From: Bailinhaonella thermotolerans
GTDB taxonomy: Bacteria > Actinomycetota > Actinomycetes > Streptosporangiales > Streptosporangiaceae
DNA length: 64,000 nucleotides
Direction of reading: 5' to 3'
NCBI RefSeq assembly: GCF_003594875.1
Contig: NZ_QZEY01000005.1
Location: forward strand, 186,001-250,000
Both the position numbers and the translations under genes were made by a program. The notes under the pieces are model-generated. The model searched no databases and was not told the DNA's origin. It saw nothing but the letters and a program-made list of their open reading frames with translations. Positions 1 to 8,434 of this stretch are shown here, piece after piece. The number at the start of each line of letters is the position of its first letter. Position 1 is the first letter of the stretch.

Positions 1-1489
1 CCGCGCCGGCGGACAGGCCCACGCACTCCGACAGGAGCTTGCTCAGGCCGTTGTCGTCGTCCAGGAGGCGGCCGCCCGAGCGGCGCTCGGTCACCCCGTC
101 GGTGACCGCGAGCAGCACGTCCCCGGAGTCCAGGTCCACCGTGTCGGCGCTGAACTCCGCGTCGGCGAACACCCCGAGCAGCGACTGCGGCGTCGGCACC
201 GGGTCCACCACCCCCGTCGGGCGCAGCCGCAGCGCCTCGGGGTGCCCGGCGGAGACCAGGCTCAGCCGCACCCCGCCGCCCTGCCGCCGCGTGATCTCGC
301 CGTGGAGCAGGGTGAGGAACCTCGCGCGCGGGCCCTCGTCGAGGATCGCCCCGTTGAGGCGCGAGACCACGGCGGCGATGCCGTACCCCTCCTTGGCGAG
401 CAGCCGCAGCGTGTGCCGCGCCAGGCCGGTGACCGCGGCGGCCTCGGGCCCGGTGCCGCAGACGTCGCCGATCGCGAAGCGCCAGCGGCCCCGGTCCACC
501 GAGAACAGGTCGTAGAAGTCGCCGCCGACCTCGTTCGTCTCCCCCGCGGGCTCGTAGATGACGTGGTAGTCGAGCCCGGGGATCTCCGGCACCTCGGGCG
601 GGAGCAGGCTGCGCTGGAGCGCGCGGCTGGTCATGGCCTGCTGGGCGTACAGGCGGGCGTTGTCCAGCGAGAGCGCCGCCCGCCCGCTCAGGTCCTCGGC
701 CAGCTCGACCACGTCGTCGGTGAATCTCCCCGAGCGCCCGAGGAACATGGCGCCGAGGGTACGGCCGCGGGCCACGAGGGGGAATGACAGGGTACGGGAG
801 CCGTCGACGTCGGGCATCACGGTCGGCGCGGTGCGCTCGAGCAGCTCGGCGGGCAGGTCGAGCAGGTCGAGCTGCTCGCGCAGGCGGTCGAGCGCGGTCT
901 CGTCGGTGTGCCAGAGGTAGGACAGCCGCAGATCCCCGGAGGAGTCGACCATGTGGACGGCGCACCAGGCGGCCAGGCGGGGCACGACGATCTGGGCGAT
1001 GATCGCCGGGACCATGTCCGGGTCCAGCGTGCCCGCGAGCAGGTCGGAGGCGTCGGCCAGGAACCCGAGCCACCCCTGCCGGGGCGGCGCGGCCTCGCGC
1101 AGGTCGCCGGGCTGCTGGGCCGCGACGCCGCCGGACCTGTCGCTTTCGAGCCGGGGTACGGCGAGGCGGGCCCAGACCGTCTGGATCGGGCCCTCGTACG
1201 TCACGCCCCAGGACGCGGCGCCCGTGGGGACGACGGCGGGCCCGGCGTCCTGCACCGGCGCGACCCGGCTGACCTCCACCTGGATGAAGTCCCCCAGATC
1301 GCGGCAGGCGAGCTCCAGCGGGCCGTACGTGCCGGCGGCGATCTCCTCCATCAGCGGCATGATCGAATCGCCCAGCTCGGTCACGTTGAAGGCGCGCAAC
1401 GCCTCGCGCACGAGGGACCTGGCCACCGGCATGCTCGGGGTGTCCGGGCCTACCGTGGCTGTGAGGACCTGCTCTTGTTGTGTGCCCAC
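1..1489 (-). CDS. SpoIIE-type PP2C phosphatase with GAF and degenerate anti-sigma-like N-terminus (3' end cut by window)
   Basis: About 496 codons are visible before the window edge. Residues about 15-80 (MPVARSLVREAL then PLMEEIAAGTYGPLEL) resemble the RsbW/anti-sigma ATPase fold, but the usual Asn-bearing N box is not preserved, so kinase activity is doubtful. Residues about 140-280 look like a GAF sensor. Residues about 290 onward are a SpoIIE PP2C domain with metal-binding aspartates in GGDFYD (D324), GDVCGTG (D342) and TDGVTE (D464). Such phosphatases dephosphorylate anti-anti-sigma proteins to release stress sigma factors. GTG at 1489 follows AGGAT; ATG at 1432 is an alternative. It is divergent from the hybrid kinase, and the arrangement and domain content recall osaC beside osaAB of Streptomyces coelicolor (family knowledge). 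The C-terminus is unseen, so extra domains are possible. Confidence 0.88.
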   Translation of the reverse strand, partial: MGTQQEQVLTATVGPDTPSMPVARSLVREALRAFNVTELGDSIMPLMEEIAAGTYGPLELACRDLGDFIQVEVSRVAPVQDAGPAVVPTGAASWGVTYEGPIQTVWARLAVPRLESDRSGGVAAQQPGDLREAAPPRQGWLGFLADASDLLAGTLDPDMVPAIIAQIVVPRLAAWCAVHMVDSSGDLRLSYLWHTDETALDRLREQLDLLDLPAELLERTAPTVMPDVDGSRTLSFPLVARGRTLGAMFLGRSGRFTDDVVELAEDLSGRAALSLDNARLYAQQAMTSRALQRSLLPPEVPEIPGLDYHVIYEPAGETNEVGGDFYDLFSVDRGRWRFAIGDVCGTGPEAAAVTGLARHTLRLLAKEGYGIAAVVSRLNGAILDEGPRARFLTLLHGEITRRQGGGVRLSLVSAGHPEALRLRPTGVVDPVPTPQSLLGVFADAEFSADTVDLDSGDVLLAVTDGVTERRSGGRLLDDDNGLSKLLSECVGLSAGA

Positions 1490-1593
1490 AAATATCCTGC
1501 TTATCAAAGAGCGCGAAATCGGAGCCGAGACCTACGGAGACTTAGACATCCCATCGTGACAGACTGACGTGACTCCGTAAGCGTCCTCGCACC
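1490..1593. promoter_or_regulatory. Divergent intergenic region of phosphatase and hybrid kinase
   Basis: This 104-bp spacer is clearly less GC-rich than its surroundings and separates two divergent signalling genes, so both promoters should lie here. On the minus strand TTGATAAGCAGGATATTT precedes the phosphatase start. No consensus -35/-10 pair stands out, which would fit recognition by an alternative sigma factor (inference). Confidence 0.4.
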
Positions 1594-4500
1594 ATGAGGA
1601 GGCGGCTGGTGGCAAGCTCGCGGGACGCGAAGCCGAACAACAGAACGGCGGGGAACGGCCGGACCGGTCCCCGACGTACATCCGAGAAGCTACAACAACA
1701 GGAGCAAGAGGCACGGAAGGCGGACACCCCCACAGTGCCGGAAGAACGCTGCTACACAGAGAGCCAACTGCGTCCCCTGCTGGACGCGCTGATCGCCTGG
1801 CGCGACGGCGACTTCCAGCACAGGCTGGACATATATGAGCCGGGCATCCTCGGCGAGATCGTCACCGTGCACAACCAGCTCGCCGCCCGCCGGGAGCACC
1901 TGTCGGACGAGCTCAAGCGCGTCCACACCGAGATCGCGCTCGAGGGCCGGTTCAACGAGCGGCTCAACCCGGGCCCCGGCAGCGCGGCCTGGGCCGAGAC
2001 CCTCACGGGCGTCAACCGGCTCCTGGACGCCCTCGTGCAGCCGATGACCGACGCCTCCGAGGTCATCGAGGCCGTCGCGCGCGGTGACCTGTCCCGCACA
2101 GTCGCGATCGACGACAACTCCCGCGGCGACGTCCGGCGCCTGGGGCTGGCCATCAACAGCATGGTCGAGCTGCTGTCCAAGTTCACCTCCGAGGTCACCC
2201 GGGTCGCCCGCGAGGTCGGCACCGAGGGCCGGCTGGGCGGCCGGGCCAACATCGAGGGGATGTCGGGGAGCTGGCGCGACCTCACCGACGCCGTGAACAC
2301 CATGTCGAGCCGCGTCTCCGACCAGGTCCGCGACATCGCGCTCGTGACCACCGCCGTCGCGCGCGGCGACCTGACGCGGCAGGTCACCATCGACGCGGTC
2401 GGCGAGATGCTGGAGCTGAAGAACACCGTCAACACGATGGTGGACCAGCTCTCCGCGTTCGCCGACGAGGTCACCCGGGTGGCCCGCGAGGTCGGCACCG
2501 AGGGCGAGCTGGGCGGCCAGGCCCGCGTGCGCGGGGTCTCGGGCGTCTGGAAGGACCTCACCGACAACGTCAACGTGATGGCGTCCAACCTGACCACGCA
2601 GGTCCGCGCCATCGCGGTCGTGGCCACGGCGGTGGCCCAGGGTGACCTGTCCAAGAAGATCACCGCGGACGCGCAGGGCGAGGTCCGCGAGCTGAAGGAC
2701 ACCCTCAACACGATGGTGGACCGGCTGTCCCTGTTCGCCGACGAGGTCACCCGCGTGGCCCGCGAGGTCGGCACCGAGGGACGCCTGGGCGGCCGCGCCG
2801 AGGTCAAGGGCGTGTCGGGGGTCTGGAAGGACCTCACCGACAACGTGAACTCCATGGCGAACAACCTGACCTACCAGGTCCGCAACATCGCCGAGGTCAC
2901 CAAGGCGGTCGCGAACGGCGACCTGTCCAAGAAGATCGACGTGGACGCCCAGGGCGAGGTGCTGGAGCTCAAGAGCACCCTGAACACCATGGTGGACCAG
3001 CTCTCCGCCTTCGCCGACCAGGTCACCCGCGTCGCCCGCGAGGTCGGCACCGAGGGACGCCTCGGCGGCCAGGCGCACGTGCGCGGCGTCTCGGGCGTCT
3101 GGAAGGACCTCACCGACAACGTCAACCTGATGGCGACCAACCTGACCACGCAGGTGCGCCAGATCGCGGGCGTGGCGACCGCGGTGGCCCAGGGCGACCT
3201 GTCCAAGAAGGTCACCTCGGACGCCCAGGGCGAGGTCCAGGAGCTCAAGGACACCCTCAACAACATGGTGGACCAGCTCTCGCTGTTCGCCGACGAGGTC
3301 ACCCGGGTGGCCCGCGAGGTGGGCAACGAGGGACGCCTCGGCGGCCAGGCCCGCGTGCGCGGCGTCTCGGGCGTCTGGAAGGACCTCACCGACAACGTCA
3401 ACTCGATGGCGAACAACCTGACCTACCAGGTCCGCAACATCGCCGAGGTCACGACCGCCGTCGCGCGGGGCGACATGTCCAAGAAGATCGACGTGGACGC
3501 CCAGGGCGAGATCCTCACCCTGAAGAACACCATCAACCGCATGGTGGACCAGCTTTCGGCCTTCTCCTCCGAGGTCACCCGGGTCGCCCGCGAGGTGGGC
3601 TCGGAGGGCCAGCTCGGCGGCCAGGCCCGGGTCGAGGGCGTCGAGGGCACGTGGAAGCGCCTGACCGAGAGCGTGAACCTGCTCGCCGACAACCTGACCA
3701 CCCAGGTCCGCGCCATCGCCGAGGTCACCAGCGCGGTCGCCCAGGGCGACCTGACGCGCTCCATCACGGTGGACGCGCAGGGCGAGCTGGCGCAGCTCAA
3801 GAACAACATCAACACGATGGTGTCCAACCTGCGCCAGACCACGCGGGCCAACCAGGAGCAGGACTGGCTGAAGTCCAACCTGGCCCGCATCGCGCAGCTC
3901 ATGCAGGGGCACCGCGACCTGATGGAGGTCGCCCGGCTGATCATGAGCGAGCTGACGCCGCTCGTCTCCGCCGGGTACGGCGCCTGCTACCTCGTGGACG
4001 CCGGCGCGGACGGCTCCGCCGAGCTGACCCTGATCGCCGGGTACGGCCTGCGCCGGGGCGCGGTCACCGGCCAGCGGTTCCAGGTGGGCGAGGGGCTCGT
4101 CGGGCAGGCCGCGCTGGAGCGCAAGCGCATCCTGATCACCGAGACGCCGCCGGACTACATCCAGATCGCCTCCGGCCTGGGGCAGGCCGCTCCCGCGCAG
4201 GTCGTGGTCATCCCGATCCTGTTCGAGAACCAGGCCCTGGGCGTGCTGGAGCTGGCCTCGTTCACGCGGTTCAGCGAGGTGCACCTGGACTTCCTGGAGC
4301 AGCTCGTCGAGACCATCGGCGTCACGATCAACACGATCATCGCCAACTCTCGCACCGAGGCCCTGCTGGACGAGTCGCAGCGGCTCGCCACCGAGCTCCA
4401 GGAGCGCTCGGACGAGCTCCAGCGGCAGCAGGAGGAGCTGCGCCGGTCCAACGCCGAGCTGGAGGACAAGGCCGCGCTGCTGGCCAAGCAGAACCGCGCG

Positions 4501-5907
4501 ATCGAGATCCAGAACTTCCAGATCGAGCAGGCCCGCCGCACCCTGGAGGAACGCGCGGAACAGCTCGCGGTGTCGGCGCGCTACAAGTCCGAGTTCCTGG
4601 CGAACATGTCGCACGAGCTGCGCACCCCGCTGAACAGCCTGCTGGTGCTGGCCAAGCTGCTGTCGGAGAACCCCGACGGGAACCTCACGCCGCAGCAGGT
4701 GGAGTTCGCCCGCACCATCCACGGCGCGGGCTCGGCGCTGCTCCAGCTCATCAACGACATCCTGGACCTGTCCAAGGTCGAGGCCGGGCGCATGGACGTG
4801 CACCCGCAGGACCTGCCGATGAACAAGCTGACGGAGTACGTCGAGGCGACGTTCACGCCGCTGGCGCAGGACAAGGGCCTGACGTTCGCGGTCGAGACGT
4901 CCGGGGACGTGCCCGAACGCCTCTACGCCGACGAGCAGCGGCTCCAGCAGATCCTGCGCAACCTGCTGTCCAACGCGGTGAAGTTCACCCCGGAGGGCGA
5001 GGTCAAGCTCAAGGTGTCCAAGGCCGCGCCGGACGTCCCGTTCGCCGACGAGACCCTGCGCGGCGGCCAGAACGTCATCGCGTTCTCCGTCGTGGACACC
5101 GGGATCGGCATCGCGCCGGACAAGCTGCGCGTGATCTTCGAGTCGTTCCGCCAGGCCGACGGCACCACCAGCCGCAAGTACGGCGGGACCGGGCTCGGCC
5201 TGTCGATCTGCCGCGAGATCGCGCGGCTGCTCGGCGGCGAGATCCACGCCCGCAGCGAGCCGGGGGTGGGCAGCACGTTCACCTTCTACCTGCCCGAGTC
5301 GTACACCGGGCCGCTCGCCTCGCGCGATGGCGGCGTGGTGGTGCCGGGCGGGACGGTGGCGGCGGCCAGGCCCCCGCTGGAGGAGCCCGAGACGGCGCGC
5401 GGCGACGACATACTGCCGGAGGTGCCGCTGCCGGAGGAGTTGCCGCTGCCGCAGCTCACCGAGGTCGAGACCGCGCCGGTGCACCCGGACGACGACCCGC
5501 TCAACGGCGCCAAGATCCTCATCGTGGACGACGACATCCGCAACGTGTTCGCGCTGACCAGCGTGCTCGAACGGCACGGCGCGCAGATCGTCTACGCCGA
5601 GAACGGCCGCGAGGGCATCGAGCAGCTCGAACGCAACGAGGACGTCGCGCTCGTGCTGATGGACATCATGATGCCGGAGATGGACGGCTGGGCCACGACC
5701 TCGGCCATCCGCCGCATGCCGCAGTTCGCGGACCTGCCGATCATCGCGCTGACCGCCAAGGTGATGCGCGGCGACCGGGAGAAGAGCATCGCCTCAGGGG
5801 CCTCGGACTACGTGCCGAAGCCCGTGGACGTGGACCGGCTCCTGGAGCGGCTGCGCGGCTGGCTCAGCCGCCGCCGCCCGGGCAACTCCCCCGAGAGGAA
5901 CTCCTAG
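1594..5907 (+). CDS. osaA: Poly-HAMP hybrid sensor histidine kinase (OsaA-like)
   Basis: A 1437-residue hybrid kinase with no hydrophobic membrane segment, so probably cytoplasmic. Order: charged N-terminus (1-100), seven VAxGD-type HAMP units at about 161-750, GAF (760-915), coiled coil (925-1000), HisKA with SHELRTP and phospho-acceptor H1007, HATPase with [18 protein letters not shown] and GGTGLGLSI boxes, an acidic/Pro-rich linker, and a C-terminal receiver with DMMPEMDG-type acceptor D1357 and a KP lysine. It should autophosphorylate and pass phosphate to its own receiver and then to a partner, probably the next gene. The architecture matches OsaA, the osmoadaptation kinase of Streptomyces coelicolor. 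The start is uncertain: ATG 1594 lacks a clear ribosome site, and GTG 1735 in the same frame follows GGAAGGCGG. Confidence 0.92.
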   Translation: MRRRLVASSRDAKPNNRTAGNGRTGPRRTSEKLQQQEQEARKADTPTVPEERCYTESQLRPLLDALIAWRDGDFQHRLDIYEPGILGEIVTVHNQLAARREHLSDELKRVHTEIALEGRFNERLNPGPGSAAWAETLTGVNRLLDALVQPMTDASEVIEAVARGDLSRTVAIDDNSRGDVRRLGLAINSMVELLSKFTSEVTRVAREVGTEGRLGGRANIEGMSGSWRDLTDAVNTMSSRVSDQVRDIALVTTAVARGDLTRQVTIDAVGEMLELKNTVNTMVDQLSAFADEVTRVAREVGTEGELGGQARVRGVSGVWKDLTDNVNVMASNLTTQVRAIAVVATAVAQGDLSKKITADAQGEVRELKDTLNTMVDRLSLFADEVTRVAREVGTEGRLGGRAEVKGVSGVWKDLTDNVNSMANNLTYQVRNIAEVTKAVANGDLSKKIDVDAQGEVLELKSTLNTMVDQLSAFADQVTRVAREVGTEGRLGGQAHVRGVSGVWKDLTDNVNLMATNLTTQVRQIAGVATAVAQGDLSKKVTSDAQGEVQELKDTLNNMVDQLSLFADEVTRVAREVGNEGRLGGQARVRGVSGVWKDLTDNVNSMANNLTYQVRNIAEVTTAVARGDMSKKIDVDAQGEILTLKNTINRMVDQLSAFSSEVTRVAREVGSEGQLGGQARVEGVEGTWKRLTESVNLLADNLTTQVRAIAEVTSAVAQGDLTRSITVDAQGELAQLKNNINTMVSNLRQTTRANQEQDWLKSNLARIAQLMQGHRDLMEVARLIMSELTPLVSAGYGACYLVDAGADGSAELTLIAGYGLRRGAVTGQRFQVGEGLVGQAALERKRILITETPPDYIQIASGLGQAAPAQVVVIPILFENQALGVLELASFTRFSEVHLDFLEQLVETIGVTINTIIANSRTEALLDESQRLATELQERSDELQRQQEELRRSNAELEDKAALLAKQNRAIEIQNFQIEQARRTLEERAEQLAVSARYKSEFLANMSHELRTPLNSLLVLAKLLSENPDGNLTPQQVEFARTIHGAGSALLQLINDILDLSKVEAGRMDVHPQDLPMNKLTEYVEATFTPLAQDKGLTFAVETSGDVPERLYADEQRLQQILRNLLSNAVKFTPEGEVKLKVSKAAPDVPFADETLRGGQNVIAFSVVDTGIGIAPDKLRVIFESFRQADGTTSRKYGGTGLGLSICREIARLLGGEIHARSEPGVGSTFTFYLPESYTGPLASRDGGVVVPGGTVAAARPPLEEPETARGDDILPEVPLPEELPLPQLTEVETAPVHPDDDPLNGAKILIVDDDIRNVFALTSVLERHGAQIVYAENGREGIEQLERNEDVALVLMDIMMPEMDGWATTSAIRRMPQFADLPIIALTAKVMRGDREKSIASGASDYVPKPVDVDRLLERLRGWLSRRRPGNSPERNS
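2074..3845 (+). repeat. Seven tandem HAMP-coding repeats, period 276 bp
   Basis: The VAxGD motif recurs at 2074, 2356, 2632, 2908, 3184, 3460 and 3736, giving one 282-bp interval and five of exactly 276 bp (92 codons). Between the motifs lies [13 protein letters not shown] followed by a conserved [13 protein letters not shown] segment in the central copies. The central copies are very close at DNA level, so the array grew by tandem duplication and remains a target for unequal recombination. Chained HAMP units relay conformational change along a helical bundle. Confidence 0.9.
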
Positions 5908-6575
5908 TGCCTGACCGCGCCAAGATCCTGTTGGTGGACGATCGGGAGGAGAACCTGATCGCCCTGGAGGCCATCCTCAGCTCGCTCGACCTCGCGCTGG
6001 TGCGCGCGAGGTCGGGCGAGGAGGCCCTCAAGGCCCTGCTCGGCCAGGAGTTCGCGCTGATCCTGCTGGACGTGCGCATGCCCGGCATGGACGGTTTCGA
6101 GACGGCCGCCCACATCAAGCGCCGGGAGCGCACCCGCGACATCCCGATCATCTTCCTGACGGTCGTGGACGCCGAGCCGGACTACGCCTTCCGGGGGTAC
6201 GCCGCCGGCGCCGTGGACTACCTCACGAAGCCGTTCGACCCGTGGGTGCTGCGCGCCAAGGTCTCGGTCTTCGTGGACCTCTACGACAAGAACCGCCGCC
6301 TCGCCGAGCAGGCCGCCCTCCTGCGGGCCCGCGTCTCCACCGAGCTGGGCGACCTGATGGGCGACCCCACCCCCGGCAGCACGGTCATCGCCGAGCTGTC
6401 CGCCCGCCTCTCCTCGGTGGAGGAGGAGATGGCCCGGCTCCGGGACCGGGTGACGAAGAGCCCCGACAGCACGCTCACCGAGCCCTTCGACCACCTGGCG
6501 TCCCTGGTGGCCCACCTGCGGGCCGGTTTCACCGCCCTGACGGAGCCCACCCCCCGCACCCCCGCCTCCTCCTGA
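5907..6575 (+). CDS. osaB: Response regulator with coiled-coil C-terminus and no DNA-binding domain (OsaB-like)
   Basis: The 222-residue protein begins with a receiver domain (1-120): acidic pocket VDD at 10-12, acceptor D55 in LLDVRMPGMDG, and K108 in LTKPF. The rest is predicted helical and coiled coil (SSVEEEMARLRDRV) with no recognisable DNA-binding fold, as in OsaB, which is thought to act through protein contacts. Its GTG overlaps the kinase stop (TAGTG) and GAGAGGAA lies upstream, so the two genes are translationally coupled. It is the likely phosphate acceptor of the kinase. Confidence 0.9.
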   Translation: MPDRAKILLVDDREENLIALEAILSSLDLALVRARSGEEALKALLGQEFALILLDVRMPGMDGFETAAHIKRRERTRDIPIIFLTVVDAEPDYAFRGYAAGAVDYLTKPFDPWVLRAKVSVFVDLYDKNRRLAEQAALLRARVSTELGDLMGDPTPGSTVIAELSARLSSVEEEMARLRDRVTKSPDSTLTEPFDHLASLVAHLRAGFTALTEPTPRTPASS

Positions 6576-6601
6576 CCGGAGCCCGCGCGGACCGGACGAC
6601 C

Positions 6602-6715
6602 CGGTCCCGGCGGGCGAGGGCCGGCGCGGGCCGAAGGACTCGGCCCGGCGGGCGGAGGTCAGCGCGGGCCGAAGGACCCGGTCCCGGCGGGCGAGGGTCA
6701 GCGCGCTCCGGGTGA
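6602..6715. repeat. Three imperfect 38-bp tandem repeats
   Basis: GGCGGGCGAGG...GCCGAAGGA-type units recur with a 38-bp period: GCCGAAGGA is at 6630-6638 and 6668-6676, and a diverged copy ends near 6714. The repeats fill most of the gap between the convergent response regulator and NYN genes. No function is evident. Confidence 0.7.
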
Positions 6716-6749
6716 CTCGGCGCGGGCGAAAGGGCCGGCCCGGAGGGGG

Positions 6750-8213
6750 TCAGCGGCGGCTGCGTTCGAGGGCGTCCCAGAAGCCCCGGCGGAGGGCGTG
6801 GCGGACCTCGTCGTGGAGGAGGAAGTCGATGGGCAGGGACGAGCCCTGGAGGAGCCGGGCCTCCAGGTCGCTGGGCATGCGCGGCTTGCGGGCGAGCACC
6901 GCCTCCAGCCAGAGGGCGGGGGCGTCGCGGGCCACGGACTCGCCGAACTCGTAGCCCTCCTTGTGGGCGGCCTTGACCGCGTCGGAGAGCGTGGTGGTCT
7001 GGGTGACGACCGGGGCCGGGGTCGGGGCGGTGTAGGGGCCGTGCTGGGCGGGCTGGCCGCTGGAGTACGGCGAGCCGCCGCCCTGTACGGCGGGGCCGGC
7101 GCCGGTCGAGGAGCGCTCGGCGGGCTTGGCGTGGCTCGCCGTGGAGGGCGGGGACGACGGGGGCAGCGCGGCCGGGCCCGAGGACGCCGCGGCCGGGGTG
7201 GGCGCGGGCACGGGCGGGGGCGACACCTGGGGCTGCGGGCCCGTCGTGGTGTAACCGGCCTCCGTGGCCGGCACGGGGTAGGACGGCGACTGCTCGGGGG
7301 AGGACTGCGCGGACGGGTAGGCGGGCTCGGGCTGGGCGGCCGGGTAGTCCTGCGACGGGGTGGACGACGGATAGTCCTGCGAGGGCCCGGACGACGGGTA
7401 GTCCGGCGAGGAGCCGGGCGACGGGTAGTCCTGCGAGGAGCCGGGCGAGGAGTAACCGGAGTCCGGCGAGGGGGAGGACGAGGGGTAGCCGGAGTACTGC
7501 GGAAGCGCGGGCGGGCTCGCGTGGCCGCCCCGCGTGGGCAGGGGCGCGATCGAGCCGGAGGAGGACACGGCCTGGCCGTTGGACACCGGCGCCTGGCCGT
7601 TGGCGACCGGCGTGGACTGCCCGTTGGCGAGCGGCCGACTCTCGGACAGGCCGGACCTGCCGCCGGAGAGCCCGGCGGAGTCGATCAGGTTGACGTAGGG
7701 CCGCAGGTGGGAGGCGGAGATCTCGATGAGGTCGTCGCACTCCTGGCGCAGCGTGCGGGAGATCACCCAGTTGCCGTCCACGGCGACGTGCACGACCGTG
7801 ACGCGGACGCCGAGGTCCTGCGCGTCGCAGACGACCTGGGCGAGGTCCTCGTCACCGCTGATCACGATGGCGTCGCTGATCGCGTTGTTGCGGGCGAGGG
7901 TCATCAGGTCGCGGTGGACCTGCGCGTCCACGCCCTCGCGGCGGCCGGGCCTGATGCGGGCGAGCCGCAGCTTGAGGCCGGGGATGTCGGCGAGCGCGTC
8001 GTGCTCCGGCGTGCGGCGGCCCTCGACGGTGGCCTCGTACCAGTAGCAGCGCAGCAGTTGCAGTCCGGTGCGCTCGCGGCCCAGGTTGCTCAGCAACTGG
8101 AGCAGACCGGCGTAGTCCCAGGAGACGGCCTCGCGATGGCGGGTTCCATGCACCGCCATCGCGCCGTCGGCCAGCAGATAGCCAGCGTCTACGAACAGCG
8201 CGCAGCGATCCAC
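6750..8213 (-). CDS. NYN-domain (PIN-like) protein with Ser/Pro/Tyr-rich linker
   Basis: The 487-residue protein starts with a NYN domain (about 1-160): VDAGYLL near the N-terminus, VDAQVHRDL, and ISGDEDLAQVV carry the conserved acidic residues of this PIN-like RNase fold (LabA/DUF88 type). A low-complexity linker (about 190-400) has repeated DYPS, GSSQDYP and PSQDYP units. A conserved actinobacterial helical domain closes the protein (about 405-487, KAAHKEGYEFGESVA). A role as an RNA-cleaving or RNA-binding regulator is inferred from family. The GTG start is preceded by GGGAAGGGC. Confidence 0.85.
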   Translation of the reverse strand: MDRCALFVDAGYLLADGAMAVHGTRHREAVSWDYAGLLQLLSNLGRERTGLQLLRCYWYEATVEGRRTPEHDALADIPGLKLRLARIRPGRREGVDAQVHRDLMTLARNNAISDAIVISGDEDLAQVVCDAQDLGVRVTVVHVAVDGNWVISRTLRQECDDLIEISASHLRPYVNLIDSAGLSGGRSGLSESRPLANGQSTPVANGQAPVSNGQAVSSSGSIAPLPTRGGHASPPALPQYSGYPSSSPSPDSGYSSPGSSQDYPSPGSSPDYPSSGPSQDYPSSTPSQDYPAAQPEPAYPSAQSSPEQSPSYPVPATEAGYTTTGPQPQVSPPPVPAPTPAAASSGPAALPPSSPPSTASHAKPAERSSTGAGPAVQGGGSPYSSGQPAQHGPYTAPTPAPVVTQTTTLSDAVKAAHKEGYEFGESVARDAPALWLEAVLARKPRMPSDLEARLLQGSSLPIDFLLHDEVRHALRRGFWDALERSRR

Positions 8214-8328
8214 GCGACACCGCCCTTCCCGTTGTGGCCCGGACCATACAACTCTGTGAGCAGCCCGCGCCAGACCCCACCTCAGCCTAGTGAACTCGTC
8301 GATTTACCGAGGGCGAATCCCGGCTATT

Positions 8329-8345
8329 CGGTCCCCCGGGGACCG
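8329..8345 (-). terminator. Hairpin downstream of the sigma-fusion gene
   Basis: CGGTCCCCCGGGGACCG is a self-complementary hairpin about 90 bp beyond the stop of the sigma-fusion gene, in a 221-bp gap that holds no gene. There is no U-tract, as is common in high-GC actinobacteria. Confidence 0.45.
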
Positions 8346-8434
8346 CTATGGGATCAAGCTTCGGCTGCTTGCGCGACCGTACCAGTTTGTCCGGTCTCGC
8401 CCCAATGATCGGCTCTCGCTCGACGAGTGTCCTT

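Noticed and set aside
1690-5577. Very long antisense open frame under the hybrid kinase
   Set aside because: It is a mirror of a real gene in high-GC DNA: low-complexity Asp/Gly/Val/Arg-rich product with no motifs. Similar shadows lie opposite the glycosyltransferase, mutase and peptidase genes (for example 34410-38879).
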